A DNA stretch of 64,000 bases from Flectonema sp. DT1601 (GCA_964019425.1 OZ025813.1:496001-560000); one strand, 5' to 3'; positions 20,832 through 33,204 are shown, counted from the stretch's first letter. Notes: a model not told the origin generated them from the sequence alone. Numbers and translations: made by a program.

Positions 20832-22061
20832 TCACATTAATGATTCTGCGTGGTTTTGAAAGTCAGACAAGGATGTCGGGGTATCTCCGAGCATCTTGAG
20901 ATGTGATATTAATTTATTACAAAACAGAGGACTCGCTCCATAAGCAGTTGCAGTCAGACGACGAGATGTAACATCATAAGCTAAACTCATAGCAATATCA
21001 TAAGCAGTTACCAAACCACTTTGTGATTTCACTCTGCTGTAAGCAACTCTCAGTCGATCAACTCTGTTTGATAAGTTGTTCGCAACAATCGATTCTTTAT
21101 GCGCTCGTAAGATTCTTTTATTGTGTTTATCTTCCACTGTAACAGATGGTGCACTGTCGGAATTTGATATTAACACCGACCCACGACTTTGTTTTTGAAC
21201 ATGACCTCCAACTTCTCGAGTCACCCCCGCGGCTAACTGAACTACATCAGAATTATAATGAAAGAATAAAGATTTAATTAACTTTTGAACAAGTTTTGGA
21301 TTCCCAACAAGTTCTCTTTCAATCTCCCAAGCCTCAATAGATTCCAGTGAAGAATTAGAGACTGGAGACGTTCTTGTTGGAGGTATGGAATCAAATCGAT
21401 CTTGTTGTTCTTCTAATCTTTGAATAACAGTTCTCTCTTCGCTATTAATTTGATTCGTTAGATCTGCTGGTCTACTGACGGATTGCAGAGCTGCAGGAAG
21501 TGTCTTCCTACGAGAGGTGACAATTTCGAAGTGAGTTCCTTCGCGTTCTAGACGGCTGACCATCTCCTGAATTTCAACTGGTACTGGAACAGGTGTCGCA
21601 TGTCTTGGGGATGCTGGAGCTGAGACTATTCTGTTGCTGTAGCTGCTGGATTTTCTTAATATCGATTTCGGTGATCCGGCAGTCTCTTCAAGTCGTTTTA
21701 ACATTTCTTGCTCTGCTCGACTAGTTTTCTGAACGTGAACAACTTCATCTCTGTACTTAGATTCGGGTATGCTGCCTGGTATTTCTACTGAAATCTTCTT
21801 ATCATGAAAAGCATTCGCTTCAAGTCGTTTTAACATTTCTTGTTCTGATCGACTGGTCTTCTGAACGTGAACAACCTCATCTTTGTAAGCTGATTCTGGA
21901 ATGCTACCGGCCACTTCTATGGACATCTTATCTGATGAGTGATCTTTTGAAGCTGATTCTTCTAATCTTTTCAACATTTCTTGTTCCGCTCGACTTGTTT
22001 TCTGAACATGAACTACCTCGTCTTTGTACGCAGACTCAGGTATACTTCCAGGGGTTGACAT
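20832..22061 (-). CDS. Protein with three tandem 30-residue repeats, function unknown
   Basis: 409 aa; the ATG at 22061 is preceded in frame by TAA within 6 nt, so the start is firm. Three near-identical repeats lie at residues 5-34, 52-81 and 96-125. Each has a core GSIPESAYKDEVVHVQKTSR followed by AEQEMLKRLE, with spacers of 17 and 14 residues. The second half of each unit reads as a short amphipathic helix, and related pieces recur later (EMVSRLERE, IQRLEEQ, HVQKQSRG). Residues 250-409 are less repetitive, mostly helical, and may form a globular domain. No signal peptide or membrane segment is seen. I do not recognise the family; the near-identity of the repeats suggests recent duplication or strong constraint on a binding motif. 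Confidence 0.75.
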   Translation of the reverse strand: MSTPGSIPESAYKDEVVHVQKTSRAEQEMLKRLEESASKDHSSDKMSIEVAGSIPESAYKDEVVHVQKTSRSEQEMLKRLEANAFHDKKISVEIPGSIPESKYRDEVVHVQKTSRAEQEMLKRLEETAGSPKSILRKSSSYSNRIVSAPASPRHATPVPVPVEIQEMVSRLEREGTHFEIVTSRRKTLPAALQSVSRPADLTNQINSEERTVIQRLEEQQDRFDSIPPTRTSPVSNSSLESIEAWEIERELVGNPKLVQKLIKSLFFHYNSDVVQLAAGVTREVGGHVQKQSRGSVLISNSDSAPSVTVEDKHNKRILRAHKESIVANNLSNRVDRLRVAYSRVKSQSGLVTAYDIAMSLAYDVTSRRLTATAYGASPLFCNKLISHLKMLGDTPTSLSDFQNHAESLM

Positions 22062-25000
22062 GTCTTATTATATACCCTGTTTGTGATAAATTAATAATTA
22101 TGAAAGTTAGAAGGAATTCACCAACACAAAGGGAAAGGGAGGGGATTGCATAACTAATTATAACAGCGTAATAAAAAATGCTGAAACCACACACATCGGA
22201 GACAGCAAAAAGAAAAAGAAAACAGACAGAACTATAAAAAGGTAAGGAAGTAGTCATAAATCAGTACTACTTTAAAAGAAATACAGAAAATTTGAAGAAG
22301 AAAAATGAGGGGGAAGAAAAAAACAGAAATCAGTGGCACAAATGAACGGAGCACAAATACGGAAGCGCGATTGCTAATTATTACAGCTTTTTTTAAACTT
22401 TTTTATTTTTCCCCTTCACTTGTTTTTTTTGTTTTTTTTTTTTTGTTTTTTGTTTATTTAAGATTGTGAGTACACAAACTACGTACGGTTTTTTTTTTTT
22501 TTTTTTTTTTGCTTACAATAATGAGCAAAAAAAAATGTTTGTCTTATTATTGTTTCTCTCCAGATATTAAAAAAAAAAAAAATAAAAAAAAAATTTTAAA
22601 AAAAGACAGGATTTAAAGTTAGTAAAAAAAAAAAAAAAAAAACTTAACTTCCAACAAATATAGATGGAAATACATGTGGATTCGTACAACAGCAGTCAAG
22701 GTGTTGGGTCTCTACGGCTAAGCAGTTAAGGATCGTTTTCTTGCGAGACACTAAACAGAGGAGGTACGAAAATTCTGTTTCACATTTAAAGGCAGCTAAC
22801 TACCTCATAGACTACAAGAATTAAATAGACAAGACTTAAATCTGAAAGTAGATTTAAGGATCTTATTGAACAGAATGATCGAACTTTAGTTTTTTTTTTT
22901 TTTTTTCGTTATAAGCAATCCTTACTATGACTTATGAGAAACAAAGTAGTAAAGTTTTTTTTTAAAAAAAAATTTTAAAGAAAAAGGGAACTTCAATCCC
23001 CCCCCCCCGATTCTAACACAAAAAGGTTTCCGAAATCCACCAACTTTATGTAAAATAAATTATTCGTGTTCAGATCAAAAAAGAAAAAAAGAAAAAAAAA
23101 AGAAAAAAAAAACATATTTTAACCACACACTTTTTTTTTTTTTTTTTTCCCTTTCTTTTTTTTTTTTTTTTTTGAATAAAATAAAATTGGAGGGTTTCAG
23201 AATTTGTACAAAAAAAAAAAAAAAAAAAACAGTAAACTACTACTTTCCATGTTATCGTCTGGCGGGGAACACATCAACTATGATGAACTATATCTCCTTA
23301 TTGATAAATTGAAATTACTAAATAAAAATACACTCTTCACCAGTGAGGAGAGTGAAGACAAATCCTGTTAAATAGGGGGGTGAAAAAAAAACATGAGAGG
23401 AAAGAAGAAACCAGCCAATCAGTAATCTCCCATTACAAGATGAGAGTTTTCGTATCAAACTAGAAACCTAAAACGAGATTATTATTAAGAGACAGTTTTG
23501 AAAAGCCGCTTCGATGGGGGAGGTCATTCACTCGACAACTTTGACTCCCATCTTTTTCTTCCACAATAATGAGGATGACTTCTGCAAGGAAAATAAAAAA
23601 AAAAATTTAAAAAAACTTCCTTCTTAGTGAAGAAAAGAATGCAACTGGAAAAAAAAAAAAAAAAGGGAAGAAAAGAAAACACACCACCACGTGTAAGGAA
23701 TTCTTTTGTAACGCAAGTAACTGTAAAAAGACTATAAAATAAAAGCCTTCTCTTAAAAACGGAAGGGGTACTGATGAACATTCAGGTAAGACGACGCCAC
23801 TGTGAGTTTTAAAAGTTCAAACTTCAAATGTGACATCAATACATAGGAAATAAACCACACAATGGATTACCGCAGTTTCCATTATTTACTCTCCGAGAGC
23901 CTTCATCTATTTATTTTCGTTTCTTTTTTTTCTTTTTTGTTTGAGGGGTGAGTTGTGTGCTCTACATGAGCACCAAAGACATGCGACGTAGCGAATAGCA
24001 GTTATTTATTTATTTATTTTTTTTTTTTCCAGAGTTAATCTGTTCAATATTTTAAGTGAAAAGCTTAAAAACCAGTTCCCTTTTTTTTTTTTTTGTTTTT
24101 TTGTTTTTTTTCACAGTATTATCAGTACGAAACGCAACAGAAAGGGGGAAAAAAAAAAAAGAAAAAAAAAAGAAAAATGCTTTCGAATGCACAATGCAAT
24201 GTCGGTGTGGAAAAAAAAAAAAGAGTAGCAGTAATGTGGAAAGAAATTGACCAGCAACTTAACAAAAAATATTTACAAACCCGAGTGAATGTGAAGGCAG
24301 GAAAAAAGGAAAAGAAAAAAAAAAAACTTCCCTACTAAAAAGGAAGCTCAACTGAAACACAAAACTGTTACTTTTTATGTGAACTATGAAACCATAGTCA
24401 ACATATTTCTTTTGGTTTTTTTTTTTTTTTTTCCCCTAAGTAAGAATAGAAGACACAGCTAGTAAATAATTTAAAAGAGAACAAGAAACATTTAAGACAA
24501 CAACACTCGCTGTGAAAAATAGCAGTTTGTTCGTTTGTTTTTTTTTTTTTTTTTTTTTAAAAACATCTAAAATACAACTTGCCTGTCCCACCCCGGGAAA
24601 ATTAGTAAACCCACTCCGTAAGGAAAAACTGCACACTATATTATTATTAATTCATCGGACATAATATTAAGGCCACCAGCTAAATTGGTTGTCTCGGGGG
24701 ACGCAAGAATGACCTCACAAGATAATATGAAATCCCAACCAGAACAGAAAATAGCGTCCCCGAAACACTAAACACAGTCGCCAAGTAATTCTACTTTGGC
24801 GTTCCCTCGACGCAGAAGGGGATCACCGGAACGAATTCCATTCTTAGGCGTCCCTCGACAATAAATTTGACTGGTGGTCTTAATGTGTCGAATGAATTAA
24901 ATTAGAAATCGAGGGATAAATGAGTCCCTATTAACCATCAGGGCGAGGTACTACGCGTACTCGGTTCATAATATATATTCTCCTCTCGCATAACTCCCCG

Positions 25001-26018
25001 CGTCCTCTGATTATTATGACACACTTAGTACACCCCCAATTAATATTTATATTCATCATTTCATTTCTTTTGTTTTTTAATTTTTTTTTTTTAAAGTAGT
25101 TCGTGATGTATGCACGAAAACTACATACTTTGACTTGAGACATAACTACGGCACCTCTGACAGTATTCTTCTGTTTTTATACAACAACAAAAATAAAACC
25201 AAATAAATAAATAAATAAAACACGGACGCAGTAAGAAACCATCAACTGAATTTAAGACAAACTGACGATAAACCACTTTAAATATCCATAATTGGAAAGA
25301 GAGCTGCAATGGCAAAACCACAAGAGGAGAACAATTAAACAGCAAGAGAACGAAGAAGAAAAATTAGAAAAAAATGTTTTTTCCCGATATATATATAATT
25401 TTTTTTTTTGTTTTGAATAAAAAGTTTAAAAACAACAGAAGAAGAAGACAATCGAACTGGAATAGCGATTAAAGAACTAATTGAATAAGCTATTACAACG
25501 ATTCATGCAAGAGAAGAGATTTCCCCCCTGTCTTTTGTAAACATTCACAAGTCTAAAATAGCGGATGTAGTCATACAAACCAGAGGCTTGCACACCTCAA
25601 CCGTATTCTACATTAAATAGAGGTAGTACAAGTGGGTAGTTAACAGCACGAGAAGGAAAGAACGGAAAGGAGAAAATGAAGAAAAGAAAAAAACACACAA
25701 AAGAAAACGCTAACCTTGCCTCACAAAAAGAAAAAATGAACGAAAACTATAAACATCAGAGAGCAGGAGAGCAATTCAAAAATAGTGAGCCGTTGTAATT
25801 TGTAACGGCGATTTTTGCTTTTTTTTTTTTTTTTTTTTTTGTTATTGTACCGACGTAGCCGGAGAAGAAAACTATTCAGATTGAAAAACCGTTATTTCGT
25901 ATGCTCATGACTTAGCGTGCGACAGGATTCCGTCTGTGTTCAACGAAATGTAAGGCCAATCTGAATGGTTTTTTTTTTTTTCCTATATAAATACAAGTCA
26001 CATCCCCAGGTTTGTAAA
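22062..26018. other. 4-kb gene-poor region with many homopolymer tracts and two weak exon candidates
   Basis: Long A/T runs are frequent (for example 22491-22510, 23131-23173, 23211-23229, 24538-24558, 25819-25840), with a C run near 22998. Two minus-strand frames next to splice-like sites are the only coding hints. One is 22644-22799 (52 codons, Cys-rich, after GGTAG). The other is 23460-23581 plus 23685-23720, which join in frame and end in TAG. Either could arise by chance and neither is recognised. A structured foldback at 24641-24905 is listed separately. No tRNA or snRNA was recognised. Confidence 0.3.
24641..24905. repeat. Imperfect 65-bp inverted repeat with internal copies of a short motif
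   Basis: The reverse complement of 24641-24712 aligns with 24837-24905: shared blocks include CATTCTT, GCGTCCC, CTGGTGG, CTTAAT and ATGAATTA in the same order. The 125-bp loop carries two more copies of the GCGTCCC-type motif, near 24754 and 24798. The stretch 24787-24810 is also a direct repeat of 24833-24858, both reading AATTC..., then GGCGT(T)CCCTCGAC. The segment is richer in G+C than its surroundings. It could be a small non-autonomous (MITE-like) element or a structured RNA. There is no coding potential. Confidence 0.6.
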
Positions 26019-29000
26019 CTATGGAGCAGCACCTCGTTTCTGCAAGTACATTTCGGGCTGTAGTAATGGGGGTTGCGCCAATCCAGGACCCCTTCTGGAG
26101 GATAGCGGTAACTGGATTTGTGATTTCATATTAGAAACCGACAGAGGTGAAGAGTTGCTAACAACGTCTGGAACAGATTGAAGTGGATCGACCGTCTTAT
26201 ACCAATCCAACCACTCACTACACGCTGCTGATGACTGAAGTTCGAAATGCCAACTGTTAAACAATCCGTCAACGAGAATTGACATTTCTCCGTCTTTTTT
26301 GAGTGAATGAGTTCGCATGTCGAGACGAAAGACTTCTTCAATTTCATAATTCGATTCCTTGAAAACAACAATTTCATGAGACGTTGCCCGACACCAGCGT
26401 TTCTTATGTTTCACACCAGACTGTTTTAGATAACTCCAACACGCTGGATATTCTGAAGGTGTTCCAAGTAAGTCATCAATATCATTACTTGGTGTTTCTG
26501 AATGGGATGGTCGACCTCTACTACTTTCAGTGTTGTCAATAAGAAGGTCGTCAACGCACATTTGTAAAGATTTTGTTTCCGGTACAGAAAGTGATGTTGA
26601 TAACTGAGAAGGAATACCTAAAACTGACTGTTTAATATTTTGATTATCTCCTCCAACAGTTGCTGCTGTGACTGGGTCAGCTGGAATGTCATCAACAGAC
26701 GACAGAAGATCATCAGCAGAAGATCCCAACGCATCTCTTCCGAAGGTACTCACATTCGGATTATTAATAATTGAAGTCTGTTGTGGTGTTGTTGATATCA
26801 GATTATCAAGCGTTGTTTTTAAAGGGATCGGATCGAATAATAAATCATTCTCTCTTTCTTTTCCATTTAAGTCTGCCAGCGTACTTCCAAAACCACTTTT
26901 CCCAGACTTTGACAGTGGGACGGCAATCGCTGGATTGCTGCTATGAAATAGTGACTTATCACTATGAGCACCACTTCCAAACCCAAGTGATCCGTTCCTT
27001 GCAGGGAATGAGAATCCCAAAGGTGATAATGGAGTGCAGTATTCACTTCCAGGACCTGCTAATGAATTGAATGAGTCAGCGAATGTCGTGCTTTGATATG
27101 TTTTTGTTAAAGGAGGAGTTGAAAGTAATCCACTCGTAGCTACTGAAGTTGTTGGTGTTCCCAAAATATTTAAAAGTGATTGCGGAGGTAAAATAGTTTT
27201 TATTGGTTTCGGTCCAGTTGGAGTAGTTGCTAACAACAAGTCAGCGACATCGATATTCTTCAGTCGATATCCCATACAACCTGAATGTAATTTATGATGA
27301 TTTCTTGCGTGAACGAGGTCATTCTTACTTCTTATTACCATGCCGTCAACTTCTAACAATTCCATTCCACTGACAACACCCAATTGTTCAGCAATGCTGC
27401 CAGGTTGTACAAATGCTACAACAACAGTAGTGTCAGTACCCCCCCATCTAATACCCGTCTTAGAAAACGGTAATTGGAATACTTGACTTTGAGATTCCCT
27501 AACTCCACCTGCTTGCATCTTTTCGGCATTCAACGGTACAGCTACTGCAATAGGCGAGCTGGGAAACGCATTGGCAGCGGGCAAGTCATTGACGGCGGTG
27601 GGTGAAGTACTGTTAACGAAATCCTGTATTGAGTTTCCCTTTGATAACGAAGACACTGAGACTGCTGGATTACTAGCAGTCATTAGTGAAGTACTACTTA
27701 CTGGTGAATTAGGTCCAACTGGAATAGCTGGAGATGATTTATTAGAATTCATTAAAAGTACAGAAGGAGAATAAGAAGCTCCTGATGATATCAACGGAGG
27801 GAATGACCTACTTCCTAAACCAGTAGTAGTACTTACGGGTGTGCTATTAAATGGTATCGCAATGTCATTCGAAGGGCTTTCAACACGACTCGACTGCATT
27901 GGAATCGCAGCTTGGGAATAAGGACTCATCATGTTTCCATCTTCTCCATAAATAAAGTTTGTAGTGTCTTGACTCCTTAAAGGAGTACCTTGTGGTAGGT
28001 TTTCAATATCGTCAGGCATCGCGTCTACCACGTCCTTCAGAAGACCTGATCTAAAGACATCCATAAATACACTTTTTGCATGTTTCTTCTTTACTATTTT
28101 CTTATATTCATCCGGAGTTTCGACATTGTTTTCTCTCTCTGATGCATTGTGAAAACCAAACATCTTCCCCACCTTCGATGGTCCTGATGACGGCTTTTTC
28201 TCTGCTAAGTGTTCGTACTCTTTGCAAGCTTCGTATTGTTGTGTTTTAGTCATATATTTCCACTTCTCTAATCCAATCTTTTCCTTCGCACATTTTATTA
28301 CAGCATACGGTAATGCATAAAATTCAGTTTTCGCTTGCGCCTCAGATATTCTCCCTGAGCCGACGATTGCCCGTCGCTTTTGCTCTTGTGTCATCGAAGT
28401 CCAGAGTTTACCATATTTTTTCTTGGCACGGGCGAGGGTCATCCCGGCTTCCTCTTCAGGAGGGTCGATGTGAATGTGGGGATGCAGTGACGGTGGAAAT
28501 TCCATGCTGTCACCTGTTGGTTTTTGATTTTTTTTTTTTTTTTTTTTCATTTTATTACAAAATAAAACAAAAATAACAATCCCCCTCTCAACATACTGCT
28601 ATCATCATTGGATGCTTCTTCCTCGTCAGAATCAATACCGGAGTCCAAATCCCATGGGCAAGCATCACATCGTCTCTTTGTGAGAGATTCGTTGTAGTCG
28701 ACAATTAGATTTTCATAAATTAAAGTATCCTTCTTCTTTTTGAATACCTGTTTATTGTTATTATTTGGTTTAGATGTTTCCTGTACTGTTAAAGACTGAT
28801 AGAATAGTTAACATACTTCCCAAAGCACACCACGTTCCTTCTCATCTGTCTGACCAGGTTTGCGAGATTGGACTTCTTTTGAAGGAGCCCTGGGGAGAGG
28901 AACAGTGTCTGCTCTGGTTTGAAAGTATTCCTCGTAAATATCATATCCAACACTAGTTTGTTGAACTCGACCGTTTTCACTGCAAACTCTGAGCTTCCAA

Positions 29001-30256
29001 CTTCCCGTATTTCCATTTCTGTAAGTACGACGACCTTCTTCATCAGTTCCCGTATCCCATTTTATGGATCGAGAAAAATTCCTAAAAGCTAATCTTATCC
29101 CATCAGATTCATTTCTTTTTATGTAGCAGCGTTGTTCTCGGCAATCGTCACCAGAGAGGACCGCTTCGCGCCAGATTCCTTCGCGAAGATCTTTTTCAAC
29201 TTTGGGTTCAGCTTTAACATACTGAATCCACCTCACCCAATTGTCTCTGTGTTCGACAGATTCTGCTGTGAGGATATACTTTAACGATGGGTTAGAAATG
29301 TATTGGATTGTGAGTGATGAGTTCCACTCTTTCTCGACGATGAGCTTTACGTCGTCGAGGTTTATTACTACTTTGTCAACCTTCTTAAGTCCCCATAAAA
29401 CTTTGCCTTTACAGGTCAAGGTACCATTGTGAGAACCTTTAATAGTTTTGTATTGAATTTGTTGTTTTTCTTTCTCAGAACCGGCAGAGTCTGGAGGGTG
29501 ATCACGGTCGCTAGGACTATTATCATCGTCTGACTTTACTTCCCATCTAACTCTGTCATAAGGTGGTTCAGTAAGAGAAAGTCGACTGCAAGGTTGGATA
29601 CTAGTTTTAGGATCCGCTTCATGACTGGTACCTCTTGACTTGTTAAGGAGAAAGACATCCTCAACGTATTTATCGACAAGTGATGGGGCTAATTCTAAGT
29701 TTTTACTGACAATTACCATCGGGGCATTCATCTTTTCAGTTTCTCTCAAAATTAAATAATCTTCAAACCAATCTAACCAACTGTCTCTATGAAGTGTTGA
29801 TTCACAAGCGAAGTCTACACTGAAAGTGTTATCGACATCTGTTAACGTAAATATGATGTGTCCCCAACGAAACTCTTTGTCTTTGTCGTCATTAAAGTGA
29901 CAGCTGGCATCTTGGGATATAGGGAACTGTCTCGCTCCTTTCTCATCCAGGAAGTTCTTTTGAACAGAGTCTAGCTTAGTTAAGTTTAGGTCTTGAGTTA
30001 ATCCTTGGCAGTCATCCGACTTCCATATTCGGAGTACTTCTATTCCCTTTGAGGGCTCCACTCGAACTTCTACAAAACGAGGAACCCATCGCCCTCCACT
30101 GACCCACCACTTTCCAGTTGATTTAACGTAAAACCATTTCTTCTTTTCTATCAAGCCTCCGTCTCGCAACGCTTTTCGAAGCCGGTTATCCTTCAGTACA
30201 GAACGTTCTGAAAATGATACAGGTGCCACAGCGGAGTCTTCCTCCGGACTTTCCAT
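26019..30256 (-). CDS. Multi-domain PH-PH-PDZ-PH scaffold protein (three exons)
   Basis: Exons 28817-30256, 28597-28747 and 26019-28513 join to 1361 aa. Introns are 69 and 83 nt, both GTATGT...CAG; phases (0, then 1) agree exactly. Unspliced, it looks like two separate genes of 482 and ~828 aa. PH1 is at ~35-175 and PH2 at ~265-355, each ending in the usual helix with Trp (SWLDWF, NWVRWI). A less clear PH-like stretch follows at ~365-450. Exon 2 adds a basic then acidic linker. Residues ~550-650 are a Lys-rich helical segment, then Ser/Pro-rich disorder. A PDZ domain lies at ~870-945 (GSIAEQLGV, GMELLEVDGMVI). The last PH domain is at ~1216-1305. Such proteins tether signalling complexes to phosphoinositide membranes; partners are unknown. 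Confidence 0.85.
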
Positions 30257-30973
30257 TTCCTCAAATCATAACTTGCTTCGAGTTAATGAGAGAGAGGCTT
30301 TCTGATAAAGATATTTTATAAAGTGTTTTCAAGAAAAAATGATATTTCAGACCCAGTCTCCTAACCGACGTAACTTATTAAGTTTGAACTGTAAAAATAA
30401 TAATAAGATAAGGTTTGCTAATACATTACAATCACACAACAATCTAAATAATATTTTTGTGGATCTACAAGTGACTAATTGGTACAGATCACAAGGGGGG
30501 TGGGACACCAAAAGTAGCTAATAAAAAAAAAAAAAAATTAAAAAAAAAGGGGGAATGAAAAAAGAAGGAACAAACTTGAGAAATTTCACATATGTTTCTC
30601 ACGCAGTTAATGTTATAAATAATCAATCAAAATCAAAAAAGAAATCGTAGGACAACAAACAAATAACGGTTGGTTTCGGTCTGAAGTTAAATAAATACCT
30701 CTGACCACTCCCTTTACCCGACCCTCTTCAGCAAAGAACGTAAGGGACACTACTCATCGCAGTAATCTCAACTGTATTCTCACACAGTTAAATAGACGCA
30801 TCAAAAACTATACGAAGATGGTGATAAGACCTTAACAGTGTAGGCTTACTATTATGTTAATTGATATTAACAAATAAATATTAATCATTACCCTCATGTG
30901 ATGAATACGACCGTAATATCCAACAACAATACTTCAGGGAGAGGGATCATCCATTCTCTTTTGAACAGGAATG
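30257..30973. other. Intergenic region, nothing recognised
   Basis: Presumed promoter of the PH-PDZ gene and 3' UTR of the kinesin gene. Contains A runs near 30525-30548. No conserved RNA or coding exon seen. Confidence 0.45.
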
Positions 30974-32437
30974 TTATTTCATATTATTAAAATCGATTGT
31001 TCGCATCTGTTCCTCAAGTTTTTGTAAATCAGCAGGAATATCGTACGGCATTACTTGATTTCTTATACACTTTAAGTGATAAGCGTATATCAATGCAGTT
31101 AACAGTTCCTCCATCAGCGCTGGACTAGGAGTCACACAGCACAGCATCGTTGTTTTACAATTCCCACCAAGAGCTTCGCTCAGTAGTAAGGTCAGTTTAC
31201 TGTTACGGTACGGAACGTTCTGTTTGATGATTGTTTTTTTTACATTTCTTTTTTATATTTTTTTTTAAATAAAACTGTAACACACCTGTCTAGATATTTC
31301 TTGTTGTACCTGATGATGTCTTTGCTGAACAGCTGTACTAAGAACAGAGATAACATCTCCTAATGCTTGATGACTTCTAATTATCCATTGGTTGTCTGGG
31401 GTATTCGTCGCTCCTGCCAAATCAACAAAGGTAAGGCGAGCACGCCGGAAGTCACCTTTTTTACTGTAGTTTTCTATAGTGCAGGTGAACAGAAGATGTG
31501 ATGCACCAACACGAGTTTCGACCTGACTACGCTTACGCTTTGATTTTAACCCCCAATGAAAAAGCTGATGTAGCTGTTGAGCTTTGTTTACATTAACTTG
31601 TTGTAAACCAGGAATATGAACTCGTCCCTTATCATCACGAAGGATCTCATAGTGCGGAGCTTGTTCTGTTGTCTGTGATGGATCAGCAAAGAGGTCGTAA
31701 ATAGCATCATTATTCAGTTCAATCATTTGAGCTTTAATTGTAAAACAGTCGACGTCATTTTGTTCCATTGCTCCAAATAATTGAGATATAAAAACATCAA
31801 TTAGTCCTTGACTGTCGGAATTTCCCTGTCCCAAAAGTGCGGTGGTTTTACCACTGTTTTTTGGACCAAAACTGAATAGCGTTGAGTTACACCCGTGAAG
31901 GACGTCATGGATTATACCAGAACCATTCACTTGATTAAACATATCCAGACCTGTTTGTGGGTCGTCAGGAGTAATTACGGAGTCAAAGACAAAACTCTTT
32001 GACTTGGTTGGAACATTAATGGTACACGGATCAGCCACACACACTGCTCCCCAATCATGCCGTACAGCACCCGGAGGGTGTCCTCCCGAGGGGTAATTAT
32101 CATTATGTGTGGGTTCTCTAAGCTTTATAACAACACGAGGACAACCTTTAAGTTCTGCTAGGGTGTTGTGGTATTTCTTTTTCAATAATTGTGCTCTGTT
32201 GTACTCGTCAGCAACACTTTTCAAAGAAGCTGTTTTTGCATCCAAGTCTGACTGTACAGTCGAATACCTTCCTTCAATTTCTTTTAATCTTGTACGAAGA
32301 CTATTTACTTCTCTTTCCATCTCATCACGTGTTCCTTTTAGAAGTCGAACCTCATCAATTTTTGAGGTCATCAATTTCTCAAGTTGATCACTCTTAACAG
32401 TGATATTCTTCAACTGAGCCTCCGTGGCGGGGAGCAT
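30974..32437 (-). CDS. Divergent kinesin with C-terminal motor domain (kinesin-14-like)
   Basis: Exons 31286-32437 (coding part) and 30974-31219 join in phase 0 across a 66-nt GTGTGT...CAG intron and give 465 aa. The first exon continues open upstream to a splice acceptor at 32480, so more N-terminal sequence may exist. Residues ~1-95 form a heptad-rich coiled coil, followed directly by the motor, the order typical of minus-end-directed kinesin-14. The P-loop GPKNSGKT is at ~191-198. Switch II reads DLAGATN instead of DLAGSE. Switch I reads TRVGASH where NxxSSRSH is expected, so two normally invariant switch I residues are changed. The second exon carries VPYRNSKLT and LGGNCKT, the alpha4-alpha5 signature. 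Nucleotide hydrolysis may be weak or lost, as in other pseudo-motor kinesins. Confidence 0.85.
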
Positions 32438-33030
32438 CTTGTGAAGTTTAGTGGCCGCGACACTACTTGATGACCTGCCCTGTAAGATAAAATAAAGACA
32501 ATTGTCACTTGAAACATAACAAGAATAATGCTATGGTGTCACCTATGACTTCTAAAATATTATGGAGATAACCAGCGTTAAACAACAAAAACAACAATAT
32601 CAATACACTTGATCTAGAAAGTCTCATTCAGCCACATAAGTATTACCAACTCCACAAGTAAACATATATTGTGGTCAGGTCCCTTTGCAATTAACGTAAA
32701 CACCATCTCCCCAGAAAATAAACTTACAAACAACAACTAAGACGCGGAAAAGGGAAATAGGGAGTGGAATGATAAAAACAAAGTAGTAACAAACAAGGTG
32801 AACAATCTAAAGCATTGATAAGTGTTTAAAGGTTTGCGGATTCGCATAACATCCACAAAACCTGTTTGGCATCAAACAGACATGTGAAGTGAGACTTTGT
32901 TTTTTTTTGAAAAATTATGGTCTTGAAAGTTGATTCGCATCCCTTACAAAGATTAAACTTTTCAAATGCTCTTAAACAAGTTCTCTACGCACGAACATAA
33001 ACAATTCAGAGCCTAACTCTGATAACCAAA
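32438..33030. other. Probable 5' end or intron of the kinesin gene
   Basis: A splice acceptor (TTATCTTACAG on the minus strand) at 32480-32482 opens into 14 in-frame codons before the first Met of the kinesin exon. The rest shows no convincing exon or RNA. Confidence 0.45.
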
Positions 33031-33204
33031 CTAACGCGATATTTCTACCCCGGGTATATCAACCATTTCTTTAAACGTAGCATTCGCCTTGACAGCCTTC
33101 TTGGATACTCCCTTGTGTTCAGTCCAAGGGCGAAAGATATTTTCCCACATAGTTCCACAAAACACAGAGTAAACAACTCTATAATAAAAATGTCCCACTG
33201 ACAT
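33031..33204 (-). CDS. Small 57-aa reading frame, possibly a mitochondrial subunit
   Basis: ATG at 33204 to TAG at 33031 gives 57 aa starting MSVGHFYYRVVYSVFCGTMW, with an aromatic, mildly hydrophobic N-terminal half and a Lys-rich second half ending EMVDIPGVEISR. The frame is open upstream to a TTCTGCAG acceptor near 33226, so the ATG may lie inside a longer product. Codon choice looks like the flanking genes. Small proteins of this shape occur in respiratory complexes, but I cannot assign it. It lies between the kinesin motor and the coiled-coil gene on the same strand, which matters for whether those two are one gene. Confidence 0.4.
   Translation of the reverse strand: MSVGHFYYRVVYSVFCGTMWENIFRPWTEHKGVSKKAVKANATFKEMVDIPGVEISR

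Noticed and set aside
20832-22061. Repeats here as a CRISPR or satellite array
   Set aside because: They lie in frame inside an intact coding region, with spacing of 47 and 44 codons, in a eukaryotic genome.
22644-22799. Cys-rich 51-aa minus-strand frame as a gene
   Set aside because: Open by chance is plausible at this length; no partner exon or recognisable family.
24056-24338. Plus-strand Lys/Phe-rich frames
   Set aside because: Translations of A and T runs.
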